5,135 bases of DNA from a bacterium (GTDB lineage: Bacteria; RBG-13-66-14): positions 1 to 5,135 of the forward strand of contig JAPLSK010000192.1 of the NCBI GenBank assembly GCA_026398675.1, read 5' to 3'. The translations under genes were made by a program, and so were the position numbers. The notes beneath the pieces were generated by a model that saw only the letters and a program-made list of their open reading frames with translations, was not told the origin of the DNA and searched no databases. Positions 4,333 through 5,135 of the stretch are shown piece after piece (within the stretch, counting starts at the first letter, position 1; each line of letters starts with the position of its first letter).

Positions 4333-4968
4333 ATGAACCCCGGCGAACACGTCTGCCCGAATCATCCCGCGAGCACGGCCGTCGGGGTCTGCATGAACTG
4401 CGGCCGCCTGGTCTGCTCCGAATGCCGGACCCGCCTGGACGGACGCAACGTCTGTCCCGAGTGCGCGGCCGAGCTGGAGGCGCGGGGTGGGCGGTGGAAA
4501 TCGGCGGGCCGTATCGCCGTTTTAGCCCTGGTGGGGCTCGCCGTGGGGTACTGGTTGACCCGCCCCGGAGAGCTCCCGCCCGAGGTCCAACGCCTGGAGG
4601 AGGTTTCGGGGGCAGTCGAAAGCTTCCGGGACGACCTGGGCCGCTGGCCGCGGGGGCTGGGGGAGCTGATTGCGCGACCAGAGGGCGACGGGGGAGAGGG
4701 CGCGACGGGGGAAGCCCGCGCGGGAGAGGGAATGTCCCGTTGGACCGGCCCCTACCTGGGCAACGAGCGTTACCTTAGCCAGGGACGTCCCACCGACGTC
4801 CACGGAAACCCCCTCGAGTACGGCGTGGACTCGCGCGGGGTCTGGCTCGCCACCGCCGGGGAGGACGGGACGTGGCAGACCGACCTCGCCACAATCGCCT
4901 CCGACCAGGATCCCGGCGGCGACGACCTGATCCTGTGGGTTTATATTGGAAATGGCGCGCCGGATTAG
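4333..4968 (+). CDS. B-box-like zinc-finger, transmembrane, GspG-like pseudopilin domain protein
   Basis: 211 aa. Residues 8-44 carry C8-x2-H11, C20-x2-C23, C28-x2-C31 and C41-x2-C44, the pattern of bacterial B-box-type zinc-binding domains, which should bind two zinc ions. One transmembrane helix follows at about 60-76. Residues 88-205 resemble the globular domain of type II secretion GspG: AVESFRDDLGRWPRGLGELI, then WTGPYLGN (137-144), DVHGNPLEYGVDSRG (155-169), AGEDGTWQTD (175-184) and an acidic DQDPGGDDLI end (191-200). There is no prepilin cleavage motif; the zinc domain takes its place on the predicted cytoplasmic side. The start is chosen at 4333 because the conserved domain begins there; an in-frame ATG at 4303 would add ten residues but needs leaderless initiation. 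It is transcribed alone, divergently from the signal peptidases. Zinc binding is well supported, the pseudopilin likeness moderately, and the function is unknown. Confidence 0.88.
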   Translation: MNPGEHVCPNHPASTAVGVCMNCGRLVCSECRTRLDGRNVCPECAAELEARGGRWKSAGRIAVLALVGLAVGYWLTRPGELPPEVQRLEEVSGAVESFRDDLGRWPRGLGELIARPEGDGGEGATGEARAGEGMSRWTGPYLGNERYLSQGRPTDVHGNPLEYGVDSRGVWLATAGEDGTWQTDLATIASDQDPGGDDLILWVYIGNGAPD

Positions 4969-4986
4969 TACAATACCCCTGAACAT

Positions 4987-5032
4987 CGGTTAAGCCGGTG
5001 CGGCGGGAGGGATTCGACGCGGTTCAACCGGT
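4987..5032. repeat. Pair of 13-base near-palindromes
   Basis: CGGTTAAGCCGGT (4987-4999) and CGGTTCAACCGGT (5020-5032) match at 11 of 13 positions and lie 33 bases apart, about three helical turns. Each is close to a palindrome centred on the TT/AA core. They could be paired operator sites for a gene beyond the right edge, or remnants of the TTAA...TTCAACC repeat seen at 781-815. Confidence 0.35.
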
Positions 5033-5071
5033 CCCGAGTGGTACGTGGCTGGACAGGGCGTTGAGCGACCC

Positions 5072-5135
5072 CGACTCCGGCCCCCGGTAAGGCCGTCCGA
5101 ATATTGACGGACGTCCACGACTCCGGCCCCCGGTA
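5072..5135. repeat. 18-base exact direct repeat flanking a hairpin, reaching the window edge
   Basis: CGACTCCGGCCCCCGGTA occurs at 5072-5089 and again at 5118-5135, the last base of the window, with a 46-base period. Each copy contains CCGG-CCC-CCGG. Between them CGTCCG (5094-5099) pairs with CGGACG (5108-5113) around an AATATTGA loop. More copies may follow outside the window. The rest of 4969-5135 shows no gene. Confidence 0.7.

Noticed and set aside
5072..5135. CRISPR array
   Set aside because: Only two copies of an 18-base unit are visible, the unit is too short for a usual CRISPR repeat, and no cas gene is in the window.

Overview
This is a GC-rich (about two thirds G+C by eye) bacterial window. 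It has GTG as well as ATG starts, tightly packed genes, lipoproteins with lipoboxes and a sigma70-type promoter. That fits a high-GC, probably Gram-negative, bacterium. Gene order and repeats look like an uncultured lineage, but I cannot name a taxon from the sequence.

Layout. Almost everything is on the minus strand and is read from right to left. From about 4236 downward come a leader with a GC hairpin and three tandem signal peptidase I paralogs (4172-3387, 3380-2784, 2479-1892). The second and third are separated by a 304-base non-coding stretch holding a hairpin with a T-run and a GC-rich palindromic repeat. Then follow four small envelope-protein genes that abut or overlap: lipoprotein 1889-1653, lipoprotein 1652-1383, small membrane protein 1390-1193, and membrane-anchored protein 1226-879. 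A 147-base gap with two copies of a hairpin-forming repeat leads to a soluble histidine kinase (731-54). The first nine codons of a response regulator (27-1) run off the left edge. On the plus strand a divergent gene (4333-4968) encodes an unusual protein: an N-terminal B-box-like zinc-binding domain, one transmembrane helix, then a GspG-type pseudopilin-like domain. Past it, 4969-5135 is non-coding and repeat-rich.

How it may work together. The first two peptidases keep the full Ser/Lys catalytic set. The third keeps the nucleophile Ser but has Gly where the general-base Lys belongs and Ala where the Lys-positioning Ser belongs, so it may be a pseudoenzyme or a variant enzyme. Three of the four small proteins downstream share a short helical domain (G-h-[TD]...L...DP..F) but are anchored differently, two by lipidation and one by a transmembrane helix. 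A plausible reading is an envelope-biogenesis cassette: general secretory processing enzymes, a divergent SPase-like partner and a small paralogous envelope family, next to a two-component system. Only the proximity is seen; the functional link is inference. The most distinctive points are the degenerate third peptidase, the small paralogous family, the covarying repeat at 781-884 and the zinc-finger/pseudopilin fusion.
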